Notes: generated by a model not told the origin, from the sequence alone. A DNA stretch of 64,000 nt from Bradyrhizobium erythrophlei (GCA_900129675.1 FSRD01000001.1:3089501-3153500); one strand, 5' to 3'. Positions 44,363 to 52,112 are shown, counted from the stretch's first letter. Made by a program: numbers and translations.

Positions 44363-44656
44363 TTAGTGGGATGCGTTGTAAGCAGCAATCGCGGCCTGCT
44401 GCGCCTGTTGCGCGGTTTGCGGGGGGTTCGCGGCGATATGAGCCGCTGTAGCTGCAATTTGTTCGGCGGTCGCTTCGCGAACACCGATCACGGCGCTATT
44501 GAAGCGGAGTTGCGCGGCCTCTCGATTTTGAACTGCCGAGATAAGCACGCTCAAAATTTTCTGAGCGTCGTCGCTCAATTCGGAAACGGCCTTCGGGTCT
44601 ATAACGCTGAGGTCAAGCTGCCCGAATTTATTATGTAGCTGAAGCTGAAGTGCCAT
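44363..44656 (-). CDS. Small Ala/Gln-rich hypothetical protein
   Basis: This 97-residue protein starts MALQLQLHNKFGQLDLSVID at 44656 and ends in an Ala/Gln-rich helix (PPQTAQQAQQAAIAAYNASH). The helical, low-complexity end suggests an oligomerising or scaffold-like protein. It is the kind of small gene often seen in phage-related operons. No function is recognised. Confidence 0.6.
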   Translation of the reverse strand: MALQLQLHNKFGQLDLSVIDPKAVSELSDDAQKILSVLISAVQNREAAQLRFNSAVIGVREATAEQIAATAAHIAANPPQTAQQAQQAAIAAYNASH

Positions 44657-44761
44657 GGATGAAAACCTTTCTGGAGAGGAATGCGCCGCGCTGTTAGACC
44701 GGCCAAAGTTAAACAGCGCGGCACCTATCGGTCGGCGCCGCGAGACGCCGACCAATTCGAT

Positions 44762-45043
44762 CTATCGTTTGCCTTCGCGGCCAAAGCTCAGCGACTTCGG
44801 CACGGCTCCGCCCGGACTTCCGTCCGATACCGTGCGCGGCTGCAATCCATCGTGAGCCTTGATGTCTGATTTGCCGATATCTCTCGTTTGCCATGAAACA
44901 TCGGGCAAGGTGACTGTTGGCGGCGAAACATTTTTGATGTTCGGCTTTTTCTGGCCGGGCAACAGCGAACTGGGCTGCGCGCTGCCATTTTGTCCATATG
45001 CGTTATCGGGCTTCTCGTGTGATCCGATTTCAATGTCTGTCAT
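44762..45043 (-). CDS. Small hypothetical protein
   Basis: The 93-residue protein starts at 45043 behind a strong AGGAAGGAAA. Its sequence (GQKKPNIKNVSPPTVTLPDV) is rich in Pro and Ser with no predicted fold. It is probably disordered. No homologue is recognised. Confidence 0.55.
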   Translation of the reverse strand: MTDIEIGSHEKPDNAYGQNGSAQPSSLLPGQKKPNIKNVSPPTVTLPDVSWQTRDIGKSDIKAHDGLQPRTVSDGSPGGAVPKSLSFGREGKR

Positions 45044-45129
45044 GTTTTGATTTCCTTCCTGAGTTTTCGAGCACGCCGACGAAAGCGCAGACGTGCGAGG
45101 ATCATTCGAATAGCGGCCTTCATTTCACG

Positions 45130-45327
45130 TCATGCAGAAGTTATTGCGGGACCGTTGGCACCGGGAGCACGTGTGCCACCATTCACGCCAGCGCCGCGTC
45201 CGTTCTGCGGATCGAGAATGGTTTTCGGCGTCTCAGTGCCTACGCTCGGATTGCCAGCGTGATCGCGGACAGGCGAGCGGCCAATGCCGCGGCGATCTTG
45301 GCGAGGGTGCCTGTGATTTTGGCTCAT
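45130..45327 (-). CDS. Small basic hypothetical protein coupled to a cold-shock-like gene
   Basis: The 65-residue protein begins MSQNHRHPRQDRRGIGRSPV and ends in a Gly-rich stretch. Its ATG overlaps the stop of the cold-shock-like gene (ATGA), which is the main reason to accept it. It is basic and probably disordered, possibly binding nucleic acid. Confidence 0.45.
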   Translation of the reverse strand: MSQNHRHPRQDRRGIGRSPVRDHAGNPSVGTETPKTILDPQNGRGAGVNGGTRAPGANGPAITSA

Positions 45328-45602
45328 GTCTCGAACTCCCCTGCTAGTGTTGTGATCTCTTCGCGGTCATCTTCGATGAGCCTCACGTGTGCGGCGGAAG
45401 GACCTTTTCCGGGTCGATAATTTCCGAAATCAAAATCGACGCGGTCGCGTTGTCGAACCGTCAGGCCATTGAGCGCCTTCGATCCGAACCACACGTTAGT
45501 CTCGCGTTTGTCCGGCGTGTCATCGGGCGAAATAAAGCCAAAACCACCGCGTTTCGGCGCTTCATTATCTTTCCAAAACAAAACTGTACCCTTGGGCATC
45601 AT
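45324..45602 (-). CDS. Cold-shock-domain protein 1
   Basis: This 92-residue protein has a cold-shock (OB) fold: KGTVLFWKDNEAPKRGGFGF and ISPDDT resemble the RNP1 KGFGFI motif, NVWFGSKAL stands in place of the RNP2 VFVH motif, and LTVRQRDRVDFDFG closes the fold. It would bind single-stranded nucleic acid and may act as an RNA or DNA chaperone. The RNP2-like motif lacks one of the usual His residues, so it is divergent. It sits 4 bp from a second cold-shock-like gene. Confidence 0.7.
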   Translation of the reverse strand: MMPKGTVLFWKDNEAPKRGGFGFISPDDTPDKRETNVWFGSKALNGLTVRQRDRVDFDFGNYRPGKGPSAAHVRLIEDDREEITTLAGEFET

Positions 45603-45606
45603 GACC

Positions 45607-45825
45607 TCACACGATGTTCGCTCGGACCGCGTGAAGGCCGCGAGCGCGTTGCTCCAGATAAAATTCTATTTTCACTCCGCTGCCGAGCATGTGCACGCCG
45701 ACATGGTTCGGAAAATCTCGGATGTGAACGTAAGCCTCGGGGAGCGGAGCATCGACCTTGACCCAGCCGAAGCCGCGACCATGATTGAACTTGATCAGCG
45801 TGCCCGTGTATCTCCGAAGCGGCAT
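45607..45825 (-). CDS. Cold-shock-domain protein 2
   Basis: This 72-residue protein reads TGTLIKFNHGRGFGWVKVD and AYVHIRDFP, close to the RNP1 (KGFGFI) and RNP2 (VFVH) motifs of CspA-type proteins, then VKIEFYLEQRARGLHAVRAN. The fold call is good, more canonical than its neighbour. Two different cold-shock proteins in one mobile operon is unusual. Confidence 0.7.
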   Translation of the reverse strand: MPLRRYTGTLIKFNHGRGFGWVKVDAPLPEAYVHIRDFPNHVGVHMLGSGVKIEFYLEQRARGLHAVRANIV

Positions 45826-45829
45826 TGCA

Positions 45830-46216
45830 TTACGAGTAATGCGGGTTAGGCTTGGTATCGCCGAGTTTGCAGCCCGCCGATGAAGCCATAGAGGCGGCCT
45901 TGTCCGCGCCGAGCCGCTTCGCTAGAGCGCCCTGAGCGGTTATGTTCCAACCCGCTGCCGACCATGGGTTCGACTTGTCAGGCTTGCGCGTCGGGCCGTT
46001 GCCGTTGTTCTGCACAGGCCTGTCGATATATTTTTCGACTTCCTGAGCCGTGATAGCGTCGATGACGCCTGTCAGAAACCGGCCTTGCACATTCAAGGGA
46101 AAGTTCTGCTTGGCTTTGAGATCGTTCTCAAAGTCGGGGAGCTTCGCCGGGGGCACGAGCGACATAGCGTCGGTCGTAAGGTCGTCAATCTGCGCTTGCG
46201 TGAAGTTTTCGGGCAT
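45830..46216 (-). CDS. Hypothetical protein
   Basis: This 128-residue protein starts MPENFTQAQIDDLTTDAMSL at 46216. The middle FPLNVQGRFLTGVIDAITAQ is helical and the end (GWNITAQGALAKRLGADKAA) is Ala-rich. It overlaps the excisionase-like gene by 32 bp. No domain is recognised. Confidence 0.6.
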   Translation of the reverse strand: MPENFTQAQIDDLTTDAMSLVPPAKLPDFENDLKAKQNFPLNVQGRFLTGVIDAITAQEVEKYIDRPVQNNGNGPTRKPDKSNPWSAAGWNITAQGALAKRLGADKAASMASSAGCKLGDTKPNPHYS

Positions 46217-46418
46217 GTCGGTAGTCCTCCTTGTTCGTGATCCATTCGAGAAGATCGGGGACGGTGATGAACGCATTGACGCCGCAGCGGTGCGCGACAA
46301 GCTCGCCGCTCTGGAGCGCGTGCTTGATGGTCTTCGCGCCGAGCGGCGGCTTCGTCACGAAGCGAGCTTCTGTCGGCGAGAGCGCAATAACGGGCGTGGA
46401 TGTCCGATCTTCGGCCAT
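46185..46418 (-). CDS. Excisionase-like MerR/AlpA-type helix-turn-helix protein
   Basis: The 77-residue protein has the pattern of small recombination directionality factors: ALSPTEARFVTKPPLGAKTI followed by KHALQSGELVAHRCGVN and AFITVPDLLEWITNKEDY, a winged helix in which a turn is followed by the L..G.L.A....G....I...DL.EW pattern typical of excisionase/AlpA proteins. As the first gene of the long minus-strand operon and inside an integrated element, it probably acts as excisionase and may also regulate the operon. Confidence 0.65.
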   Translation of the reverse strand: MAEDRTSTPVIALSPTEARFVTKPPLGAKTIKHALQSGELVAHRCGVNAFITVPDLLEWITNKEDYRHARKLHASAD

Positions 46419-46559
46419 TGGTTCACCTTGGGGGATGTGGATTTTGCGGCTCCGCGCTCATGCGCGAATTGCCAAGAGACAGCCCGGTCCATGACCTTGA
46501 CTGGCAGGGGGGAACATATTCGATTTGGCACATACGAACAACTGGCAACTTGCTCATGC

Positions 46560-46592
46560 AAAAACGCCCGGCTGATGAGGCCGGGCGTTTCG
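46560..46592 (-). terminator. Hairpin terminator isolating the operon start
   Basis: Stem AACGCCCGGC / GCCGGGCGTT with a T run on the minus strand (five Ts). It stops transcription arriving from the integrase side before the excisionase-led operon. Confidence 0.7.
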
Positions 46593-46783
46593 ATGTTGCA
46601 GCGGTTTTTATCGCATCTTCACGGCTGCGTTTTGGCCTCGTGGGCGCGGGCAAGCGCCCTGAGCAGCGCCGCACGCCTCCGCCTCTTGCGTATGTTGCGG
46701 AGGATCGACAGCACCGTGAACATTGCGTTTTGATCCTGCTCCGGCGCGGTATAAGATCAAGATCGCGGGAAGGGGGCACTTCA

Positions 46784-46978
46784 ATGTCAATCGGCATGGA
46801 GCGGAGCGTCACGGTCACGGTATGGAGTGACAGGGTGACCATCACGGTCTACCAGAAGTCAAAGACCGTTTGGATTGCGGTCGGTGAGTACAAGGGCAAG
46901 CATCACGAGATCAAGCGATCTACTCCCGGGGCGGCCGCAACAGGCTGGGCTGACGCCGCGAAGTACCATAGCAACTAA
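46784..46978 (+). CDS. 64-residue hypothetical protein
   Basis: The small protein reads MSIGMERSVTVTVWSDRVTI and TVYQKSKTVWIAVGEYKGKH, alternating residues typical of a small beta-sheet. The ATG at 46784 follows GGGAAGGGGG, a strong ribosome-binding site, so I reject the longer frame that begins at 46400. It is 17 bp upstream of the secreted-protein gene and probably shares its transcript. Confidence 0.6.
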   Translation: MSIGMERSVTVTVWSDRVTITVYQKSKTVWIAVGEYKGKHHEIKRSTPGAAATGWADAAKYHSN

Positions 46979-46995
46979 GCAAGGATGGTTTCGTG

Positions 46996-47784
46996 ATGCT
47001 TCAATCTCACCGCCTAGCTCTGAGCCTGCGCGGGATCGTTTTCGCCGCGATGTTGGTGTTGAGCTACGGAGCCGCTTTTGCCGAAGAAGTCCGAATAGGG
47101 CACCTCGAAACTAAAGACGATACCGGTATCAATTGGTTATATTTCAGATGCGAGAAACTGGCTGCCACGCAAATGCGGTGCGACGTTTTTCAGACACTCA
47201 TAATGAAGAAGAAGAGCGAAACCGAGATCGACACTGAGCTAAAGCGGCAAGCTGCTACAGACCCCTTAGCTGAGTTCAACAAGGGTTTCGGGGATAGCTG
47301 CAAATCGTTCGTTGAAAACGAAGGCAAGATAAAAGCCGGAATAGGGATCGATGGTAAGCCATTTAGCCCGCGTACCGAAGGTGCTGGTTTGGCCGCAGTT
47401 AAAGCGGTGATCGAGGTTTGTAAGGCACCGACCCAAGAGCGCGCGAGCCGGTTCTTTAAATTAATGTTGGATCAGGACCGACGTAGCTGCAAAGTTCATA
47501 ACGACCACTCACAGATAACATTCAACCTAGACCTTCAAACGAACTCTTGGATTTCCCGAGAGGGTCCGACCGGACCATGCGGAACGTTCGTATTGGGTGC
47601 CTTGACCCAAGACCCAAAAAATCACTTCTGGTCCTACGTGGAGAAAACCCTTCGGACTAACCCTAAAGGCGTTCTTCCCACTGGGCAGTCGTGCAGCCTA
47701 TATCCAGAGCACACGTTGAATTACTCGTGGCACACAGCAGATACCATGGAGGGCTGCGAATTTATCGAAAGCTTTCCTGATTAA
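46996..47784 (+). CDS. Secreted hypothetical protein
   Basis: The 262-residue protein has a signal peptide (GIVFAAMLVLSYGAAFAE, cut after AFA). The mature part has eight Cys residues in pairs (FRCEKL, MRCDVF, DSCKSF, VCKAPT, SCKVHN, GPCGTF, SCSLYP, GCEFIE), compatible with disulphide bonds in the periplasm. No domain is recognised. It lies between the operon head and the integrase and looks like cargo of the element. Confidence 0.65.
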   Translation: MLQSHRLALSLRGIVFAAMLVLSYGAAFAEEVRIGHLETKDDTGINWLYFRCEKLAATQMRCDVFQTLIMKKKSETEIDTELKRQAATDPLAEFNKGFGDSCKSFVENEGKIKAGIGIDGKPFSPRTEGAGLAAVKAVIEVCKAPTQERASRFFKLMLDQDRRSCKVHNDHSQITFNLDLQTNSWISREGPTGPCGTFVLGALTQDPKNHFWSYVEKTLRTNPKGVLPTGQSCSLYPEHTLNYSWHTADTMEGCEFIESFPD

Positions 47785-47914
47785 GGAAACACCCGGCAGG
47801 CGGAAGAGCAGCCGCGCGAGCACAAGCCATAGTTGACAGCGAGGATGCTCAGGCCAGATGGGTTCACCGGCGGGCAATCGACTAGTGAGGGCCGCCAACA
47901 CTTTCGGCCCCCGG

Positions 47915-49126
47915 TCAAAAATCAATCTTGTCAATCCACCGCTTGAGCAGGGGTACGGGAAAGCCTTCGCCGTAGCCCGCCGCTACCGTTTCCTTTTCAT
48001 GGCCTAGAATTGCCCAACGGCAATCTTCGGGGCAACCGGCAGCCCGCAGACGGTCCTGCGCTCGATGGCGCAGTGAATGGACCACCTTGCGACTGTCGCC
48101 GATACCGACGTTGTTCAAAAATCGGTTGAGGCGTTTCGACGCCGCACGCGGATCGCCGGGGAAAAGCGGCCCCTCTAGCTTGCGTGGGAAGAACGGGAGC
48201 ACGGCGGCCGGAAGCGGAACGCGGCGAAGCGACTGCGATGTTTTACGGCCGACGATGATATAGCGGCATCCGCGCTCTTTCATTTCGCTGTCGATCTCAA
48301 ATGCTTCCGACAACCTCATGCCGGTGGCCGCGAGCACGCGGAATAGCAGTTGGTCGGCTTCGTCGAGCCGGTCAAGGTTCCGCTTCACGTTCCGAATATC
48401 GGTTTCGCTCAGCGGCAGTCGCCGTTGCTTGTCGTCGCGTTCCGGTACGATGCTGCTAAACGGATTGAATTTCAGTGTCGCCTCGTCAATTGCCAGATTG
48501 ACGGCGGCAGTCAGCCATCCGATCTTTTTCTGAATGGTCGCGCTCTTGAGGTCCTGCTTCTCGTAATAGTCAACCAGCTTGCGGCCATCATCCCTGCTGG
48601 CATCCTTCAACGGCTTGCCATTGGTGAGTTGCTTGTAGAGCGCCCACACCGCACGGGTTTCGCGCTCGTAATAGCCGGTGACGTTTTTGTGCTTCAAATA
48701 GGTTTCGATTAGAGCATCGTCCGGGCTGGTTGCCGTTCGCTGGCGTTGCTCTTCGCGGCGCACGACTGCCTTTTGCTCACGCAACGGGGGTAGTGCAACC
48801 GCGAACTCGCCATTCGGTTCCTTCCGCACGATAGCGCCATTGTGATTGAGAAATATTAGTTCGCGGTCATCCGCCACGATGCGCTCGCCGTCCGGCATGA
48901 TGTGTTCCTGCCCCGGCGCGAACCGATGACGCCAACTGACTTGGATACCCGGCCTCGCCTCCAAGAGCCGCATCTTGTGCTCTTGGATGTAAGGCAACGC
49001 TAGGATTTCGGCTTGGGCGCGGTCCGACGTGCCGAGCGACTTTTCAGCCCGCTCCGGGCCTTGCAACCTGACGTACCAGTTGCGCGAACCATTGCGGAGA
49101 AACAGGTAGTCGATTTTGCGGGTCAT
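47915..49126 (-). CDS. int: Tyrosine recombinase (integrase) of the element
   Basis: This 403-residue phage-type integrase has an N-terminal arm-binding region (LFLRNGSRNWYVRLQGPERA), a SAM-like core-binding domain and the catalytic domain. The catalytic residues are visible: Arg in AATGMRLSEAFEI, HxxR in VHSLRHRAQDRLRAAG, the second His in WAILGHEKETVA and the nucleophilic Tyr in AGYGEGF. It is complete and lies 110 bp from attR, with arm-type repeats between. It should integrate and excise the element at tRNA-Glu. Unlike many tRNA-targeting elements, it stands at the end distal to the tRNA gene. Confidence 0.93.
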   Translation of the reverse strand: MTRKIDYLFLRNGSRNWYVRLQGPERAEKSLGTSDRAQAEILALPYIQEHKMRLLEARPGIQVSWRHRFAPGQEHIMPDGERIVADDRELIFLNHNGAIVRKEPNGEFAVALPPLREQKAVVRREEQRQRTATSPDDALIETYLKHKNVTGYYERETRAVWALYKQLTNGKPLKDASRDDGRKLVDYYEKQDLKSATIQKKIGWLTAAVNLAIDEATLKFNPFSSIVPERDDKQRRLPLSETDIRNVKRNLDRLDEADQLLFRVLAATGMRLSEAFEIDSEMKERGCRYIIVGRKTSQSLRRVPLPAAVLPFFPRKLEGPLFPGDPRAASKRLNRFLNNVGIGDSRKVVHSLRHRAQDRLRAAGCPEDCRWAILGHEKETVAAGYGEGFPVPLLKRWIDKIDF

Positions 49127-49134
49127 GATCCACC

Positions 49135-49184
49135 GTTAGCGACAGTCGCTAGCGGCAGTGTTTAGCGGCAGTCTTAGCGGCAGT
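49135..49184. repeat. Integrase arm-type repeats, right end
   Basis: Four tandem copies of the (T/C)TAGCG(G/A)CAGT motif between the integrase start and attR, in the same orientation as the copies at 32553-32586. Confidence 0.65.
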
Positions 49185-49238
49185 AAAATGCTTTTCATTG
49201 CAATGGTTTACAACAGCTTTGGACCCGGCCAATCTCCC

Positions 49239-49256
49239 TCCCCTAGGGAGCGCCAA
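49239..49256. repeat. attR of the tRNA-Glu integrative element
   Basis: Exact copy of TCCCCTAGGGAGCGCCAA from the tRNA-Glu 3' end, without the rest of a tRNA. Confidence 0.9.
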
Positions 49257-49352
49257 TCTTTTCAATAATTCAGAAGAATTTCCCGCCGCCTTCGGTCCCT
49301 CCGACCGAGTATTAACCGGGTATCGAAGGGGCGCTATCTCTAGAGGCCCTAG

Positions 49353-50805
49353 GAGTCCGTCCAGATAGGTGCTGCGACGGGCATTTATTGGCATGTTAGC
49401 CGGCTCGGGCAGCCTTTGCGAGGGTGAACAGCTTCAGGAGGTTGTGGGCGGTGCAGATCATGGCCCACTCGGCACGCACTTTTTCGACACCCCGCAGCAG
49501 GAACTGGCGGAAGCCGCGCGCCTGTTTGATCTGTCCGAAGACCGGTTCGACCACTTGCTTTCTCAATCGGTAGGGCGTTTCGAAGCCGCCATCGTCGATC
49601 TTCTTTCGCATCCGTTGGGTCAGCGGTCCGCCGATTTTTCCGTTCGCGGCTGTCGGGTGCTTGGCGCGTCCGGGCGCGACATAGCCGTCAACGCGATGTG
49701 CTTCGAGCGCTTCGAGATTGGATTCGCTGCAGTAGCCGGAGTCCGCTGAGGCCTGCTCCGGCGTGCGGCCGAGATTGTTCTCGATGGCCTCGATCAGGGG
49801 CACCAGCTGGCCCTGATCGTTGCCGCACTGCGTCAGTTCGTGCGCGACAATGATCTGGGCGCCTGCGTCGACGGCGGCCTGGGCATTATAGGCCTGAACG
49901 AAGCCATCCTTCGACTTCATGATGCGGCTTTCCGGATCGGTGAAGTTGCGTTGCGACTTGGGATCAGGCTGGTCCGATGCCGGCGCCGCCGGTTTGCCCG
50001 GCTTCTTGCGGCCTTCGGCTTGGCGCTGCTGTTCCTTTTCGGCCTCGATGCGACGCTCTTCCTCCGCGGCCAGCCTGGCGTCGGCCTCCAGCGCCGCCAT
50101 CGCCTGCTGGATCTTCGCCAGCCGCTTCTCCTTGTCGCCAGCCCAATCCGGCAGCTCGTCGCCGCGTTTGTCTTTGCCGAAAGTCTCGTCCTCCTGAGCA
50201 TCCGCCGCCTCAGCGGCCGCCAGCATGCGAGCGACCTCGGCTTTCAATTCCGCCTCGCGTTTCTTCATGCGCTCATAACTCATCGCTTTATGTTTCGACG
50301 CGTTCGCTTTGATCTTCGTGCCATCCAGCGCGACATGGCCGAGTTTGACCAGCCCTGCCGTCTCGCACAACTTCAGAACCTGCAGGAACAGTGCGCCGAG
50401 CGCCTTCAAATGCCGCTTGCGGAAGTCGCTGATCGTGCGAAAATCCGGCGGATCGAGCGCGACAATCATTACAAAATCATTCCGTTCGCGGCAGGCCTTC
50501 GCGATCCGCCGCGATGAATACAGCCCACTCGCATAGCCGTGCAGCAGAAGCGCCACCATCATGCGCGGGTCGAACGGCGGCTGCCCGAGCCCGCTCACAT
50601 AGCTGCCCGTGATCTCCTTGAGATCGAGGCTCTCCCGCACCAGTTCAACGATAAACCGCGAGACATGGCCTTTCGGCACGAAGTCCTGCACATTCGGCGG
50701 CAGAAGCAGCGTCTGATCGATATTCCAGGGGCGAAAATACTTGCTCATCGCCCAAGGTTGAATCAGACTCGCTCAGAATTGAACAGCCACTATTCGGACA
50801 GGCTC
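49353..50805. mobile_element. IS1182-family insertion sequence
   Basis: Imperfect inverted ends (GAGTCCGTCCAGATAG at the left, GAGCCTGTCCGAATAG inverted at the right) bound a 1453-bp element with one transposase. It is flanked by CTAG at 49349-49352 and 50806-50809, the target duplication typical of this family. It lies about 100 bp outside attR. Confidence 0.82.
49396..50748 (-). CDS. IS1182-family transposase
   Basis: This 450-residue DDE transposase has an N-terminal DUF772 domain (PFDPRMMVALLLHGYASGLY, ISDFRKRHLKALGALFLQVL). The first catalytic Asp is in VALDGTKIKANASKHKAM, the second in QASADSGYCSESNL, and the Glu is in RKQVVEPVFGQIKQARGFRQ. A Lys/Glu/Ala-rich insert (about 185-250) separates the catalytic parts. 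The frame is intact, so the element may be active. Confidence 0.92.
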   Translation of the reverse strand: MSKYFRPWNIDQTLLLPPNVQDFVPKGHVSRFIVELVRESLDLKEITGSYVSGLGQPPFDPRMMVALLLHGYASGLYSSRRIAKACRERNDFVMIVALDPPDFRTISDFRKRHLKALGALFLQVLKLCETAGLVKLGHVALDGTKIKANASKHKAMSYERMKKREAELKAEVARMLAAAEAADAQEDETFGKDKRGDELPDWAGDKEKRLAKIQQAMAALEADARLAAEEERRIEAEKEQQRQAEGRKKPGKPAAPASDQPDPKSQRNFTDPESRIMKSKDGFVQAYNAQAAVDAGAQIIVAHELTQCGNDQGQLVPLIEAIENNLGRTPEQASADSGYCSESNLEALEAHRVDGYVAPGRAKHPTAANGKIGGPLTQRMRKKIDDGGFETPYRLRKQVVEPVFGQIKQARGFRQFLLRGVEKVRAEWAMICTAHNLLKLFTLAKAARAG

Positions 50806-50809
50806 CTAG

Positions 50810-51245
50810 GCCGTAGAACTCGCCGACAGGCCCGCTCCGCAATGTCGGAGGCCCTTCCTTAAACGGTCTATAGGTCGCCTTCCGAGACCGCCTCCTGGCG
50901 TAGGCAATTGTGATCGACTATTGCTCCGACGACGAATGATGAGGATGGCGAGGGTCTAAATGGCCCTCGCCCGCCTCCGTCAACGCCGTTAACGGCCATC
51001 CTCGACGGTTGATCGAGAGCCCCCCAACCCGCTAGTTTACCGGCCAACCTAGGGATTTCCACATCCACGTGGCTCTTTTTACCCCAACATCCGCCAGCGC
51101 TTAATCCGTATTTAGCTGTTTACTGCCTCTTTCACGCCTCAATGCATGTCAATCTGGGTTGTCGGCGAAAGGACAGCCCCATGGCCGACAAAAATGTTAA
51201 ATTTCCGTTTCACTTAAGTCGGTTTTTACTTTGGCCGACTAGGAT
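50810..51245. other. Gene-free stretch right of the IS1182 element
   Basis: About 440 bp with short open frames only. I see no conserved gene and no clear structure until the hairpin before the next gene. Confidence 0.45.
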
Positions 51246-51265
51246 CACTCCCAACAATGGGAGTG
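51246..51265 (+). promoter_or_regulatory. Hairpin covering the ribosome-binding site
   Basis: CACTCCCA and TGGGAGTG form a perfect 8-bp stem with a 4-base loop. The GGGAG of the second arm is the only Shine-Dalgarno-like sequence before the GTG start at 51270, so folding would block translation. Confidence 0.5.
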
Positions 51266-51269
51266 TGTC

Positions 51270-51488
51270 GTGACGGACTTTCAGCTCGTGCTCAGCGTGG
51301 TGGGATACATTTTTGCAGCCTGCGCTTTTCTGGCGGTCGCTGAAACAGCGATTGACGCCTTTGTACATCAGCCGATGGCCGAATTCCTGGTGAAGCGATT
51401 TGCCGACCTTATGCTGGTTTGTGTCAGCACTATCGGCGGCTTGCTTGCGGGGCAGAAAATTGAAAGTCGCAAAAAACTGCGCGATTGA
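51270..51488 (+). CDS. Small membrane protein
   Basis: This 72-residue protein starts at GTG 51270 (MTDFQLVLSVVGYIFAACAF) and has two hydrophobic helices, the second being DLMLVCVSTIGGLLAGQKI. Its C-terminus is basic. No domain is recognised. The GGGAG in a hairpin just before the start supports translation, possibly conditional. Confidence 0.5.
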   Translation: MTDFQLVLSVVGYIFAACAFLAVAETAIDAFVHQPMAEFLVKRFADLMLVCVSTIGGLLAGQKIESRKKLRD

Positions 51489-51571
51489 TACACAGCGAAA
51501 TGCAGATGGTTGCTGCCGTCCTTGAAACGAGCTGTGATAAATGACGTTGAATAGAAGCGAGTGCTCGAAGC

Positions 51572-52063
51572 TTATCCGTTGAAAATATCTTCGCCCCACT
51601 TTTTGCGCATCTGATCTTCGTACTCTGAAAAGCGGCGAACTTTTCGCATTGTGTTTCGATAATCCCTAAAAAGGATCAATATGCCAACTGTTATCACGAA
51701 GGTGAAAACCATAGCTACGCTGGCGGCAGAGAGCAAAATCAATCTTGGAGCTATCGATAGAATTGCTTCTCTGAAATACAGCAAGCCAAACAAGGCGGCG
51801 TAGCATAGATATAAAATCAGAATCGACGTCACCATCATGAAACGATGTTCGGCATGAAGTAACGTCTGGGTTGGCTCGCCTTCCACAAGTCTCAAAATTC
51901 GTTGATGAACTATGATTTCAAGCGAGCGCTTTTTGTTTAGCCTCAGGGTCTTTCGCCGATCGAGATATTCCCGAACTTGCTCTGAGTAGAGGTTCGCGAT
52001 GATCGCGGTCGGCAAGCCAATCACGCCGCTCAATAAGACACCGGACCAAAATTCAATACTCAT
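51572..52063 (-). CDS. Membrane protein of unknown function
   Basis: This 163-residue protein has an N-terminal helix (GVLLSGVIGLPTAIIANLYS), a charged middle (QVREYLDRRKTLRLNKKRSL) and two further helices (MVTSILILYLCYAALFGLLY, LLSAASVAMVFTFVITVGIL). The ATG at 52063 follows AAGGGGGCAGT. No named domain is recognised. Its upstream leader is similar to that of the small membrane protein gene at 52738. Confidence 0.6.
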   Translation of the reverse strand: MSIEFWSGVLLSGVIGLPTAIIANLYSEQVREYLDRRKTLRLNKKRSLEIIVHQRILRLVEGEPTQTLLHAEHRFMMVTSILILYLCYAALFGLLYFREAILSIAPRLILLSAASVAMVFTFVITVGILILFRDYRNTMRKVRRFSEYEDQMRKKWGEDIFNG

Positions 52064-52067
52064 ACTG

Positions 52068-52112
52068 CCCCCTTACCCAGCGGGCATATTGCACGCATTT
52101 CAACCTGTGAGA
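52068..52112 (-). promoter_or_regulatory. Shared leader sequence, copy 1
   Basis: On the minus strand CAGGTTGAAATGCGTGCAAT continues to ATGCCCG and a GTAAGGGGGCAGT ribosome-binding region. It is similar to 53043-53094, which precedes another membrane-protein gene. Confidence 0.5.

Larger units (their letters stand above)
32507..49256. mobile_element. tRNA-Glu integrative element (about 16.7 kb) with defence cargo
   Basis: Bounded by the 18-bp attL/attR repeat, the element contains an integrase next to attR, an excisionase-like gene, a RepA-type ATPase beside a repeat cluster, about a dozen small unknown genes in one operon, and a left arm of nuclease/ATPase genes. Base composition is lower in GC than the flanks, most clearly at 33-37 kb. 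No capsid, tail, relaxase or type IV secretion gene is seen, so it may be a phage satellite or a plasmid-like integrated element that depends on a helper for transfer. Confidence 0.85.

Noticed and set aside
46423..46845. 140-codon minus-strand frame upstream of the excisionase-like gene
   Set aside because: A clear terminator hairpin lies inside it and the composition is shadow-like.
49239..49256. Second tRNA-Glu
   Set aside because: Only the last 18 bases of the tRNA are present; no anticodon or D arm precedes them. It is attR.
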